A DNA stretch of 10,470 nt. Source: Bacteroidales bacterium (lineage in GTDB: Bacteria; Bacteroidota; Bacteroidia; Bacteroidales; NBLH01). Within the stretch, counting starts at the first letter, position 1; every line of letters starts with the position of its first letter. The notes below the pieces were generated by a model. That model made no database searches and was not told the origin of the DNA. It worked only from the letters and a program-made list of their open reading frames with translations. Shown in pieces: positions 1 through 5,587 of the stretch. The position numbers and the translations under genes were made by a program. Location: NCBI GenBank assembly GCA_026988445.1, contig JALSLF010000467.1:1-10470 (forward strand). Reading direction: 5' to 3'.

Positions 1-149
1 TGCCAATCCAAATCAGAGTGTCCCAAAAATACTCCGTTATAATATGAGTGGTTCTCAAATTTTCCAATTACTTCTAATCCAATTACCTTAGTATAGAAAT
101 CAATAAGTAAATTTAAATTATTAGTATGTCTTGCGTATCTAAATTTCAT
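1..149 (-). CDS. VOC-family (glyoxalase/bleomycin-resistance fold) protein, 5' part only
   Basis: The minus strand from an ATG at 149-147 runs open to the left edge, giving 49 residues starting MKFRYARHTNNLNLLIDF and continuing YTKVIGLEVIGKFENHS, then YYNGVFLGHSDLDW. This is the first beta-alpha-beta unit of a vicinal-oxygen-chelate domain: an N-terminal strand with a possible metal-ligand His (H8), a helix ending in FYTKVIGLEV, and a strand ending in GVFLG. The family includes glyoxalase I, dioxygenases, fosfomycin and bleomycin resistance proteins and many unassigned members, so no substrate can be named. The missing C-terminal part lies beyond the window. No in-frame start lies just upstream. 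The start codon is 24 bases from the attC-like site at 173-286, and the gene has the same orientation as the nuclease gene before it, as expected for the next cassette of an array. The fold is fairly sure; the function is unknown. Confidence 0.8.
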   Translation of the reverse strand, partial: MKFRYARHTNNLNLLIDFYTKVIGLEVIGKFENHSYYNGVFLGHSDLDW

Positions 150-172
150 TTTGTATGCATTGTTCTACCTGT

Positions 173-286
173 ACATAACGGTAATTGCTATTGAGACGGC
201 GGCTTGTTTGGTGTGGTGTTTTTTTGAGCGTAGCGAAAAAAACACCACACCAAACAAGTTGCTGGCTTCAAAGCAAATGTTAAAGC
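173..286 (-). repeat. attC-like imperfect palindrome (putative integron recombination site)
   Basis: Almost the whole gap between the nuclease and VOC genes is one palindrome. Its core is a perfect 23-base inverted repeat (203-225 and 236-258) around a 10-base loop, GAGCGTAGCG. Outside the core the arms pair imperfectly: TTGA 191-194 with TCAA 268-271, and AATTGCT 183-189 with AGCAAAT 272-278 (6 of 7). The ends, read on the minus strand, are GCTTTAAC (286-279) and GTTATGT (179-173). These sit where the R'' (RYYYAAC) and R' (GTTRRRY) core sites of an attC belong, although each departs from strict consensus by one position. Simple-site arms, mismatched middle and a variable terminal stem match the known architecture of attC sites, which recombine as folded single strands. 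The stem has T and A runs only beside its loop and no T-run after it, so it is a poor intrinsic terminator. The assignment is inferred from structure and not from a covariance-model search. Confidence 0.62.
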
Positions 287-1926
287 AACCAATTCTTTAT
301 TTTTTTCTCCCTATCCAGTGCCATGAATTATCAATTAGTTCATAATCTGATAATTTGGCTCGGTTTATCAAATTCGTATCGTTTACATCATTGTCCATTG
401 TCCAATAATAATATTTGTCTAATTTATAGTAATAACCTTGTCTTGTATAATACATTGCCTTAAATCCTTTATTTCTGATAAATTGAGCTATTGTAATAAA
501 CTCGTCTTTATATTCATTTCCAACTTTATCCAGAACAATATATTCATGAGGTGCAGTTTGTTCATAAGTTTTGGCGAAAATCCATTGAAACTTATTTGCA
601 AATTCTCTGAAATTATTTTCTGAATATGAATTGGTATTATAAAAATTGCTTTCGATATTGTCAATATCAACTTCACACGCTTTGATTAAGTCTGCTAAAA
701 AATTGGCAACATAATCAACTGTTTTTCCGTCTTGTTTTATTTCTGACCACTGGTCGTAGTTCCATGTATAAAAATTTATATCTCCAAAATTTGCAGACCA
801 AAAGACTTTACCGCTTCCGCCTATCCAATTATCGGGGTCGCAATTTGTTGCATTGTTGTATTTTTTTATTTGTTCTTCTGTTGCAGGGGGAATTTTTATA
901 TCAGACTTAATTATCGGAAAGAAATTCTGTGTTCCTTCTGGTGTTTTATGGGCTGTAGAACTCAGTCCAATGGACAAATGTTTCCAAATTTTCTTTTTTA
1001 GACTAAACCCTTCAAGATGATTTTTGCCTATATCAAATTTACCTTCAATAATTTCCCAATCATTGTCGATGATATTGTCATTTCGCAGTTTTTTAAAAAT
1101 TAATCTCGGTAATTCTTGATTTATTAATTGATTTATTTTTTTTGACCAAAGGTTTTCGTAATCTTCTTTGTTTTTATTCCATAGCAAATTTAACTCGAAA
1201 GCATCTAATATGTTATTTTCTATTGCTTGTCCAATCATATTGTCTTTTAAAGAATTTGTTTTGTTAAATATCTTATTAATAAACTCAGCAAATTCAAGTA
1301 TCATCGTAGTTAAACGTTCTGATTTTGATTGTTTTGTAATTTCTGCACAATCAAGAAACCATTTCCGAAGTTGAGAATATGAAATAATAATAAATTGCTT
1401 ATCAAGTTTTTCTTTTTTAATATTTGGCAAACTGTTTTCACTTGGTTCAGAACCATCACTTGACAAATAAATCATTGTAAAGTTGGTGTTTCCATATACA
1501 GAGCTTAAATAATTTGTATATCTTCTTATTTGCTTGTCTTGGTCTGTTGCAAATGGCTTATTTTCAATTGCTATACTGTATTTGTTGTCAAAATCAATAA
1601 AAATATCAATTTGTCCGTTATTGAAACGATGTTCAAGTTTTAAATTTATCTGTTTTGAATTTTTGAGTTTTGTTTTTGAATTTAAAAATCTATCAATGAA
1701 TAAATCTAAAAACACTTGTCCTTGTTCATGCGTTCCTTTGGGATTTAGAAATTCTCCCACAATACCCGAAAGAGATAATTCTTTGGGCTGTAAAATTTCA
1801 AAAGCGTTAAAATCGGGTGTTATTTGTTTTTTATTTTTGATTAAACCGCTATTGTATTTTTTAAATTCGGTTTGAAGTTTTTTTAATATTTCTTCAAAAT
1901 CTTTCATAGTTTTTTATTTGCTTTAA
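179..1926 (-). mobile_element. Putative integron-type gene cassette carrying the nuclease gene
   Basis: Read on the minus strand, this 1,748-base segment starts with (G)TTAAAGCAA 20 bases before the nuclease ATG and ends at the G of GTTATGT. Just after the nuclease stop it carries TTGCTTTAAC, the exact 10-base reverse complement of its own first bases. In integron cassettes the R'' site of the terminal attC is complementary to the R' half carried at the cassette's own 5' end, because the two meet when the cassette circularises. That is the pattern seen here. The other expected features also hold: one ORF fills the cassette, the leader is very short, there is little spare DNA, and the neighbouring gene has the same orientation. 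No intI integrase is in the window, so this could be part of a larger array, a cluster lacking an integrase, or a look-alike repeat. Confidence 0.58.
297..1907 (-). CDS. PD-(D/E)XK nuclease superfamily protein (PDDEXK_4-like) with extra C-terminal domain
   Basis: This is a 536-residue soluble protein with no signal peptide or membrane segment. The N-terminal third looks like a PD-(D/E)XK nuclease core of the PDDEXK_4 type. E52 lies in GEFLNPKG, D101 in GQIDIFID, and E115-x-K117 in AIENKPFA, followed by a Q-rich helix DQDKQIRRYTNYL. These are the expected metal-binding and catalytic positions. The middle (about 220-420) resembles the less conserved remainder of such proteins. The C-terminal ~95 residues (about 441-536) form a distinct module containing APHEYIV, IRNKGFKAMYY, KYYYWTM and TNLINRA. 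I associate these motifs with small stand-alone proteins of unknown function. The ATG is 11 bases after the cassette's opening GTTAAAGCAA, and no closer upstream start exists. DNA cleavage, perhaps in defence against foreign DNA, is plausible but inferred. The gene fills an apparent integron cassette and probably depends on the promoter at 1968-1998. Confidence 0.82.
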   Translation of the reverse strand: MKDFEEILKKLQTEFKKYNSGLIKNKKQITPDFNAFEILQPKELSLSGIVGEFLNPKGTHEQGQVFLDLFIDRFLNSKTKLKNSKQINLKLEHRFNNGQIDIFIDFDNKYSIAIENKPFATDQDKQIRRYTNYLSSVYGNTNFTMIYLSSDGSEPSENSLPNIKKEKLDKQFIIISYSQLRKWFLDCAEITKQSKSERLTTMILEFAEFINKIFNKTNSLKDNMIGQAIENNILDAFELNLLWNKNKEDYENLWSKKINQLINQELPRLIFKKLRNDNIIDNDWEIIEGKFDIGKNHLEGFSLKKKIWKHLSIGLSSTAHKTPEGTQNFFPIIKSDIKIPPATEEQIKKYNNATNCDPDNWIGGSGKVFWSANFGDINFYTWNYDQWSEIKQDGKTVDYVANFLADLIKACEVDIDNIESNFYNTNSYSENNFREFANKFQWIFAKTYEQTAPHEYIVLDKVGNEYKDEFITIAQFIRNKGFKAMYYTRQGYYYKLDKYYYWTMDNDVNDTNLINRAKLSDYELIDNSWHWIGRKK

Positions 1927-1964
1927 CGTCATGATTGGTGTATTACACCAATCTTCTGTTATCA
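1920..1964 (-). repeat. Second, short attC-like (or attI-like) site upstream of the nuclease gene
   Basis: On the minus strand this 45-base site reads TGATAAC (1964-1958), a four-base spacer, a perfect 10-bp stem with a single-base loop (GATTGGTGTA / TACACCAATC at 1953-1933), ATGAC, then GTTAAAGC (1927-1920). The AAC and GTT ends pair and sit where the R'' and R' core sites of an attC would be. At about 45 bases it is shorter than typical attC sites (roughly 57-140), and the inner L-type boxes are not evident. It could be a short attC of a preceding cassette, a primary attachment site, or a hairpin beside a cassette end. Its GTTAAAGC end is supported independently by the matching GCTTTAAC beyond the nuclease gene. 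Confidence 0.45.
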
Positions 1965-1967
1965 GGA

Positions 1968-1998
1968 TAAAAGTAGGAATAATTTATGTTTATGCAAA
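1968..1998 (-). promoter_or_regulatory. Probable Bacteroidota-type promoter reading into the nuclease cassette
   Basis: On the minus strand TTTG (1998-1995) is followed after 19 bases by TACTTTTA (1975-1968), one mismatch from the TAnnTTTG -7 consensus of Bacteroidota sigma-A promoters. The same 19-base spacing occurs in the permease promoter of this window. Transcription would begin near 1961-1962, inside the attC-like hairpin and just outside the cassette boundary, so this promoter would not move with the cassette. That placement is like the common promoter of an integron platform. AT-rich DNA produces such matches by chance, so confidence is moderate. Confidence 0.4.
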
Positions 1999-2003
1999 AA
2001 AAT

Positions 2004-2020
2004 AAACGATTGCATCGTTT
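2004..2020. repeat. Small perfect hairpin, 7-bp stem with TGC loop
   Basis: AAACGAT (2004-2010) and ATCGTTT (2014-2020) form a perfect stem around TGC, with two more T on the right. It lies just upstream of the proposed cassette promoter. It could act as a weak terminator for plus-strand transcription, but no plus-strand gene precedes it. Confidence 0.4.
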
Positions 2021-2051
2021 TTAAACAGAACCGGACAAATTGAGGTAAAAA

Positions 2052-2133
2052 TCGGACTGCGACTTTGCTAATTTACAGTGTATAATAACTTGATGTTTAT
2101 GAAGTTTACAAGTTTATTTGCAGTCCGACTTTG
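2052..2133. repeat. Spaced 9-base inverted repeat with repeated CGACTTTG
   Basis: TCGGACTGC (2052-2060) is exactly inverted as GCAGTCCGA (2120-2128). The 8-mer CGACTTTG occurs in direct orientation at the end of each arm (2060-2067 and 2126-2133). Inside the 59-base spacer, AACTTG and CAAGTT (about 2087-2115) could form a nested stem. The arrangement could be a structured RNA, an attachment-site remnant or a repeat-element edge; nothing in the sequence decides between them. Confidence 0.4.
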
Positions 2134-2177
2134 TTTTTTATGCTCGTTAGGATTTGAAAAACTATCCGGATTTTTTT

Positions 2178-2215
2178 GACTTGGCAGCGCGCGAAGCTGC
2201 TGTCAAGGTCTTTTT
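2178..2215 (+). terminator. Terminator-like imperfect hairpin
   Basis: GCAGC (2184-2188) pairs with GCTGC (2196-2200) around a GCGCGAA loop. CTTG (2180-2183) can pair with CAAG (2204-2207) across a three-base bulge, and TTTTT follows at 2211-2215. No plus-strand gene ends upstream, so if it terminates anything it may serve read-through from outside. It could equally be a repeat remnant. Confidence 0.25.
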
Positions 2216-2271
2216 AGATATAAGTATTTTTTATTTTTCACGAAAAAATAAACGGTTTTAGGAAAAAAACT

Positions 2272-2347
2272 CTGTCAGGTGCTGATGCAAAAAAAATCCC
2301 CGCTCTATAGGTTCAAACCCTGTCAGGAGCTTGCGCACACTGACAGG
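2272..2347. repeat. CTGTCAGG repeat cluster
   Basis: CTGTCAGG occurs directly at 2272-2279 and 2320-2327. CCTGTCAG (2319-2326) is inverted as CTGACAGG (2340-2347), giving an 8-bp stem with a 13-base loop. From memory, CTGTCAGG/CCTGACAG hairpins are frequent intergenic elements in Bacteroidota genomes. No gene or binding protein can be named. Confidence 0.45.
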
Positions 2348-2375
2348 TTGAGTTTTGCAAGGGAATTGATGTGTG

Positions 2376-2516
2376 CTTGCGGCAGGGATTGCAGTGGAAA
2401 GCCCACAGTTTGTAATGCTTTGCAAAACTTGCGGCAAAAGAGCGACCAACGGAAGCTACTTTTGGCGGATTAGTTTTGCTGCATTACAAACGAGGACTTG
2501 AAACGGAAAGCCCGTT
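2376..2516. repeat. Two-half-site intergenic element flanking a large hairpin
   Basis: Two related half-sites end in the identical GGAAAGCCC: GGGATTGCAGTGGAAAGCCC (2385-2404) and GAGGACTTGAAAC followed by GGAAAGCCC (2492-2513). They enclose a long hairpin: GTTTGTAATGC (2408-2418) pairs perfectly with GCATTACAAAC (2481-2491), then GCAAAACT (2422-2429) with AGTTTTGC (2472-2479), then CAAAAG (2435-2440) with CTTTTG (2459-2464). CTTGCGGCA also occurs twice (2376-2384, 2428-2436). AACGG (2502-2506) and CCGTT (2512-2516) form a small terminal hairpin. I recall similar paired half-sites between genes in other Bacteroidota but know no established name. On the minus strand it lies in the 3' region of the permease transcript and has no U-tract, so it is not a standard terminator. 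Confidence 0.5.
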
Positions 2517-2539
2517 CGTCCGCCCTAATTATTTTTTTT

Positions 2540-3784
2540 CTAAACACTTGATATTGCCTCTACGGGGTTGAGTCTTGCTGCTTTGTAGGCAGGTATTATT
2601 CCTGAAATGATACCTATTGAAACGGAAATGAGCACTCCTGTTAATATATTACCGATTGTTAAAACAAAATCGACATCGAAAGCTGCCGAAACAATTTTTG
2701 TTCCGATAAAAATAATCAGTAAGCCCAAAACACCTCCAAGAAGTGTTAAAATTACCGATTCGTTTAAAAACTGTAACAAAATGAAGGTGTTTTTAGCCCC
2801 CAAAGCCTTTTGGATACCAATTAGTTTGGTCTGCTCTTTTACGGAAACAAACATGATGTTGGCTATACCAAAACCACCTACTAAAATGGAGAATCCACCG
2901 ATAATAATTCCGGTAATATCCAAAACGACAAATAAACTGTCAAAGTTTTGAGAGATAAGACTTGATTGATTTAATGCAAAATCATCTTCTTCGGTAGGTT
3001 TTAAGCGCCTTATAGAACGCATTATGCCGGTTAATTCTTCAACCAGTTCGTTGCTGCTTATTCCGGTATGTGCTTTTACCATAATCATAGGGTTCATTCG
3101 GTCGCTTTTTATGTCAAAAATATTTTTTGCATAGTTTATTGGCAAAAGCACCTGTTCATCGTTACTGATACCAAAAGCATCAGAGCCTTCTTTTTTGAAA
3201 ACACCTATAATTTTAACTTTATGTCCGAGTATTTTTATGGTTTTTCCAATGGGGTTTTCGTCTTGAAAAAGTTTTTCGGCAATTACGGCTCCAATAATTG
3301 CCCTGTTTTTTCCGGTATTGGATTCGAATAATGAAAAATATCTTCCTTTCTCAATTTCAAACGAACGTATGTCTTCATAATCGTGGGTTGCAGAAAAAAT
3401 GCTAACTCCTTCGGCAGAATTATCTTTGTATTGTATGTTTTTATTGGTAGAAATCATGAAGCTGGCTGCTTGTGCCAAATGAGAGCGGCGCATAATCTCT
3501 TTTTTTTCTTTAAGTTTCGGCACCGGACGATTTAAATATTTCCACCAAGGGTAATTATTTTGTCTTGCCCAAGGCCATTTTTGCACATATACTACATTAT
3601 CGCCTAATTTTGCTATACTGTTTCGGATACTTACTTCTAATGAATCTATTACGGTAAAAACCGAGATAATGGCAAATATCCCTATGGTAATGCCTAATAA
3701 TGACAAGAAAGTACGCAGCCTGTTGACTACCAGTGAATTAAAAGCAAAAAACAGACTTTCTTTTAGCAGATGAAGAAATATCAT
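2540..3784 (-). CDS. ABC transporter permease, MacB/FtsX type
   Basis: This is a 414-residue inner-membrane protein with the classic MacB architecture. One N-terminal transmembrane helix (about 25-48, following the basic NRLRTF) is followed by a periplasmic MacB_PCD-type domain (about 50-280). The C-terminal FtsX domain has three helices (about 287-312, 340-362, 378-398). The cytoplasmic loop EQTKLIGIQKALGAKN (317-332) matches the family coupling-helix motif usually read as R-T-x-E-I-G-I-R-x-A-x-G-A. The C-terminus PAYKAARLNPVEAI is also typical. Family members work as dimers with a separate ATPase and perform mechanotransmission in export of antibiotics, peptides or lipoproteins. No ATPase or membrane-fusion gene is visible here, so partner and substrate are unknown. 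The upstream promoter at 3818-3848 faces this gene, and it is divergent from purH. Length and both ends look intact. Confidence 0.92.
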   Translation of the reverse strand: MIFLHLLKESLFFAFNSLVVNRLRTFLSLLGITIGIFAIISVFTVIDSLEVSIRNSIAKLGDNVVYVQKWPWARQNNYPWWKYLNRPVPKLKEKKEIMRRSHLAQAASFMISTNKNIQYKDNSAEGVSIFSATHDYEDIRSFEIEKGRYFSLFESNTGKNRAIIGAVIAEKLFQDENPIGKTIKILGHKVKIIGVFKKEGSDAFGISNDEQVLLPINYAKNIFDIKSDRMNPMIMVKAHTGISSNELVEELTGIMRSIRRLKPTEEDDFALNQSSLISQNFDSLFVVLDITGIIIGGFSILVGGFGIANIMFVSVKEQTKLIGIQKALGAKNTFILLQFLNESVILTLLGGVLGLLIIFIGTKIVSAAFDVDFVLTIGNILTGVLISVSIGIISGIIPAYKAARLNPVEAISSV

Positions 3785-3817
3785 AGCTTATTTATAAAAA
3801 TTACCGAATAATTTGTA

Positions 3818-3848
3818 CAAAGTTAAAAGAATTAAATGAATACGCCAA
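3818..3848 (-). promoter_or_regulatory. Bacteroidota-type promoter of the ABC permease gene
   Basis: On the minus strand TTGG (3848-3845) and TAACTTTG (3825-3818) are separated by 19 bases. The second is a perfect TAnnTTTG -7 box. Transcription would start near 3811, giving a leader of about 27 bases before the ATG at 3784. Confidence 0.6.
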
Positions 3849-3988
3849 TTGAAAAGTCCGTAGGTTTAATACAATGTCGTAAATGGCTTATTATTATCAT
3901 ATTAAAAAATTAATAAACCGAAACATATATTTTCCGGACATGTTTATAAGTCTGTGTGAAAATTTCTCTAAAAAAATGTAAATTATTG

Positions 3989-4019
3989 TTGAATAATGAC
4001 ATGAAAATTAATACTTTTG
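3989..4019 (+). promoter_or_regulatory. Bacteroidota-type promoter of the purH-mre-mrdA-rodA operon
   Basis: TTG (3989-3991) and TACTTTTG (4012-4019) are 20 bases apart. The second is a perfect TAnnTTTG -7 box. Transcription would start near 4026, about 17 bases before the purH ATG, so the leader is too short for a riboswitch or attenuator. No other strong promoter was found in the short gaps downstream, so this is the likely main promoter for the whole cluster. Confidence 0.6.
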
Positions 4020-4042
4020 CATCTTGATTAAATCACTTGAAA

Positions 4043-5566
4043 ATGAACAATTTGAAAAAGATAAAATCCGCCTTAATTTCGGTTTATCATAAGGATCGTT
4101 TAGACAAGATTATTAATGAGCTAAATCGTTTAGGAGTAGCGATTTATTCAACAGGAGGTACTAAGGCATTTATTGAAAAATTAAATGTTCCCGTAAAAGC
4201 TGTTGAAGATTTAACTTCATATCCTTCAATATTGGGAGGTAGAGTAAAAACTTTGCATCCAAAAGTTTTTGGCGGTATTTTATCCCGTAGGGATAATGCT
4301 ACCGATTTGGAACAGTTAGAACAATACGAAATTCCTGAAATTGATTTGGTAATTGTTGATTTGTACCCATTTGAAGAAACGGTTAAAAGCGGTGCAGGCG
4401 AACAAGATATTATTGAAAAAATTGATATCGGAGGTATATCCTTGATACGTGCAGCAGCTAAAAATTTTAAAGATGTGCTAATTGTAGCTTCAAAAGCACA
4501 ATACACTGATTTATTAAATGTTTTGCAAAACAGGAATGGTGAAACTGCTTTGGAAGAACGAAAATATTTTGCAAAAAAAGCATTTGAAGTTTCGTCTTCA
4601 TATGATACGGCTATATATAAGTGGTTTTCTGATGATGATGCGGATATATTTGCGGAAAGTATTAAACCGCAACGAAAATTGCGTTATGGTGAAAACCCAC
4701 ATCAAAAAGGATTTTTTTACGGAAATTTTGATGAATTGTTTGAACAATTGCATGGTAAAGAAATATCGTATAATAACTTGTTAGATATTGATGCAGCGGT
4801 TAATTTAATCGAAGAATTTTCGGATACGGCATTTGCCATATTAAAACATAATAATGCATGTGGTTTGGCTGTACGACCAAAACTGATTGATGCTTGGAAA
4901 GATACATTGGCAGGCGACCCTGTTTCTGCTTTTGGAGGTGTACTCATAACAAACAGGGAAGTAGATAAAGAAACAGCAGAAGAAATTAACAAACTGTTTT
5001 TTGAAGTGATTATAGCTCCCGGATACGCTCAGGGAGCACTTGAAATATTAAAAACTAAGAAAAACCGGATTATTTTAATTAAAAAAGATACCTGTTTGCC
5101 TAAAAAGCAATTCCGTTCTTTACTTAATGGAGTATTGCTACAAGATAAAGACTTGAAAACCGAGCAAAAAGAGCAAATGCAAACAGTTACAAAAAAGCAA
5201 GTTACGGAACAACAATACAAAGATTTGGCTTTTGCTAATATTTTAGTGAAACATTCTAAGTCAAATGCAATAGTTTTGGCAAAGAATATGCAACTAATCG
5301 CTTCGGGAGTGGGTCAAACATCAAGGGTGGATGCACTGAAACATGCCATTGAAAAAGCCAAAAGTTTTAATTTTGATTTAAAATCGGCAGTTATGGCATC
5401 CGACGCATTTTTCCCTTTTGCCGATTCGGTTGAAATTGCCAATAAGGAAGGAATTGATGCGGTAATTCAGCCGGGAGGCTCAATACGGGATAAAGACTCA
5501 ATTGAATATTGCGATAATAATAATATGGCAATGGTATTTACAGGAATCAGACATTTTAAACATTAA
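4043..5566 (+). CDS. purH: Bifunctional AICAR formyltransferase / IMP cyclohydrolase
   Basis: PurH catalyses the last two steps of de novo purine synthesis. It transfers a formyl group from 10-formyl-tetrahydrofolate to AICAR and then closes the ring to IMP, in the cytoplasm. The N-terminal MGS-like IMP cyclohydrolase domain (about 1-145) shows STGGT (36-40) and GRVKTLHPKVFGGIL (66-80). The C-terminal AICAR transformylase domain shows RYGENPHQKG (214-223), the catalytic KHNNACG (268-274) and DPVSAFGG (292-299), ending GIRHFKH. At 507 residues it has the normal Bacteroidota length. I chose the ATG at 4043. A TTG two codons upstream (4037) is possible but less likely, because it adds only two residues and sits closer to the transcription start. 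mreB follows after 21 bases without a terminator. The link to wall-elongation genes is common in this phylum, and there is no known direct functional coupling. Confidence 0.97.
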   Translation: MNNLKKIKSALISVYHKDRLDKIINELNRLGVAIYSTGGTKAFIEKLNVPVKAVEDLTSYPSILGGRVKTLHPKVFGGILSRRDNATDLEQLEQYEIPEIDLVIVDLYPFEETVKSGAGEQDIIEKIDIGGISLIRAAAKNFKDVLIVASKAQYTDLLNVLQNRNGETALEERKYFAKKAFEVSSSYDTAIYKWFSDDDADIFAESIKPQRKLRYGENPHQKGFFYGNFDELFEQLHGKEISYNNLLDIDAAVNLIEEFSDTAFAILKHNNACGLAVRPKLIDAWKDTLAGDPVSAFGGVLITNREVDKETAEEINKLFFEVIIAPGYAQGALEILKTKKNRIILIKKDTCLPKKQFRSLLNGVLLQDKDLKTEQKEQMQTVTKKQVTEQQYKDLAFANILVKHSKSNAIVLAKNMQLIASGVGQTSRVDALKHAIEKAKSFNFDLKSAVMASDAFFPFADSVEIANKEGIDAVIQPGGSIRDKDSIEYCDNNNMAMVFTGIRHFKH

Positions 5567-5587
5567 TACAGAAAACATTAACCGGAT

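Larger units (their letters stand above)
1965..2539. other. 575-base region without a convincing gene; repeat- and hairpin-rich
   Basis: No reading frame here has a recognisable protein motif or plausible start context. Two overlapping opposite-strand frames of about 63-64 codons (2258-2449 and 2279-2473) lie in the repeats and look spurious. The left part (to about 2270) is very AT-rich and holds three hairpins: AAACGAT-tgc-ATCGTTT at 2004-2020, a 9-base inverted repeat at 2052-2060/2120-2128, and a terminator-like hairpin at 2178-2210. The right part (2272-2516) is richer in G and C than its flanks and is built of short direct and inverted repeats. It separates the accessory minus-strand segment from the ABC permease gene and probably marks the boundary between variable and stable DNA. 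Confidence 0.7.

Noticed and set aside
203..258. Reading the 23-bp inverted repeat as an intrinsic terminator
   Set aside because: The T-run is next to the loop and not after the stem, and the outer imperfect pairing continues to AAC/GTT ends that match across the cassette. A terminator would not need these.
151..345. Plus-strand 64-codon frame across the palindrome and the nuclease 3' end
   Set aside because: It reads through the 23-bp inverted repeat and into the nuclease gene antisense. It has no promoter or known motif.
2307..2323. tRNA T-arm look-alike (ATAGG-TTCAAAC-CCTGT)
   Set aside because: The stem and loop fit a T-arm, but no matching 5' acceptor strand, D-arm or anticodon arm is found at the required distance.
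2258..2473. Two overlapping small frames on opposite strands (63 and 64 codons) in the repeat region
   Set aside because: They lie inside inverted and direct repeats, resemble no protein I know, lack start context, and mirror each other, so they are by-products of the repeat sequence.
3921..3945. AAACAT / ATGTTT inverted repeat in the permease-purH gap as an operator
   Set aside because: It is only 6 bp with a 13-base loop in AT-rich DNA, well upstream of both -7 boxes, with no match to a regulator I recognise.
5271..5375. TAnnTTTG matches inside purH (TAGTTTTG at 5271, TAATTTTG at 5368) as internal mreB promoters
   Set aside because: Neither has a TTG/TTTG at 19-21 bases upstream, and such octamers are expected by chance in AT-rich coding DNA.
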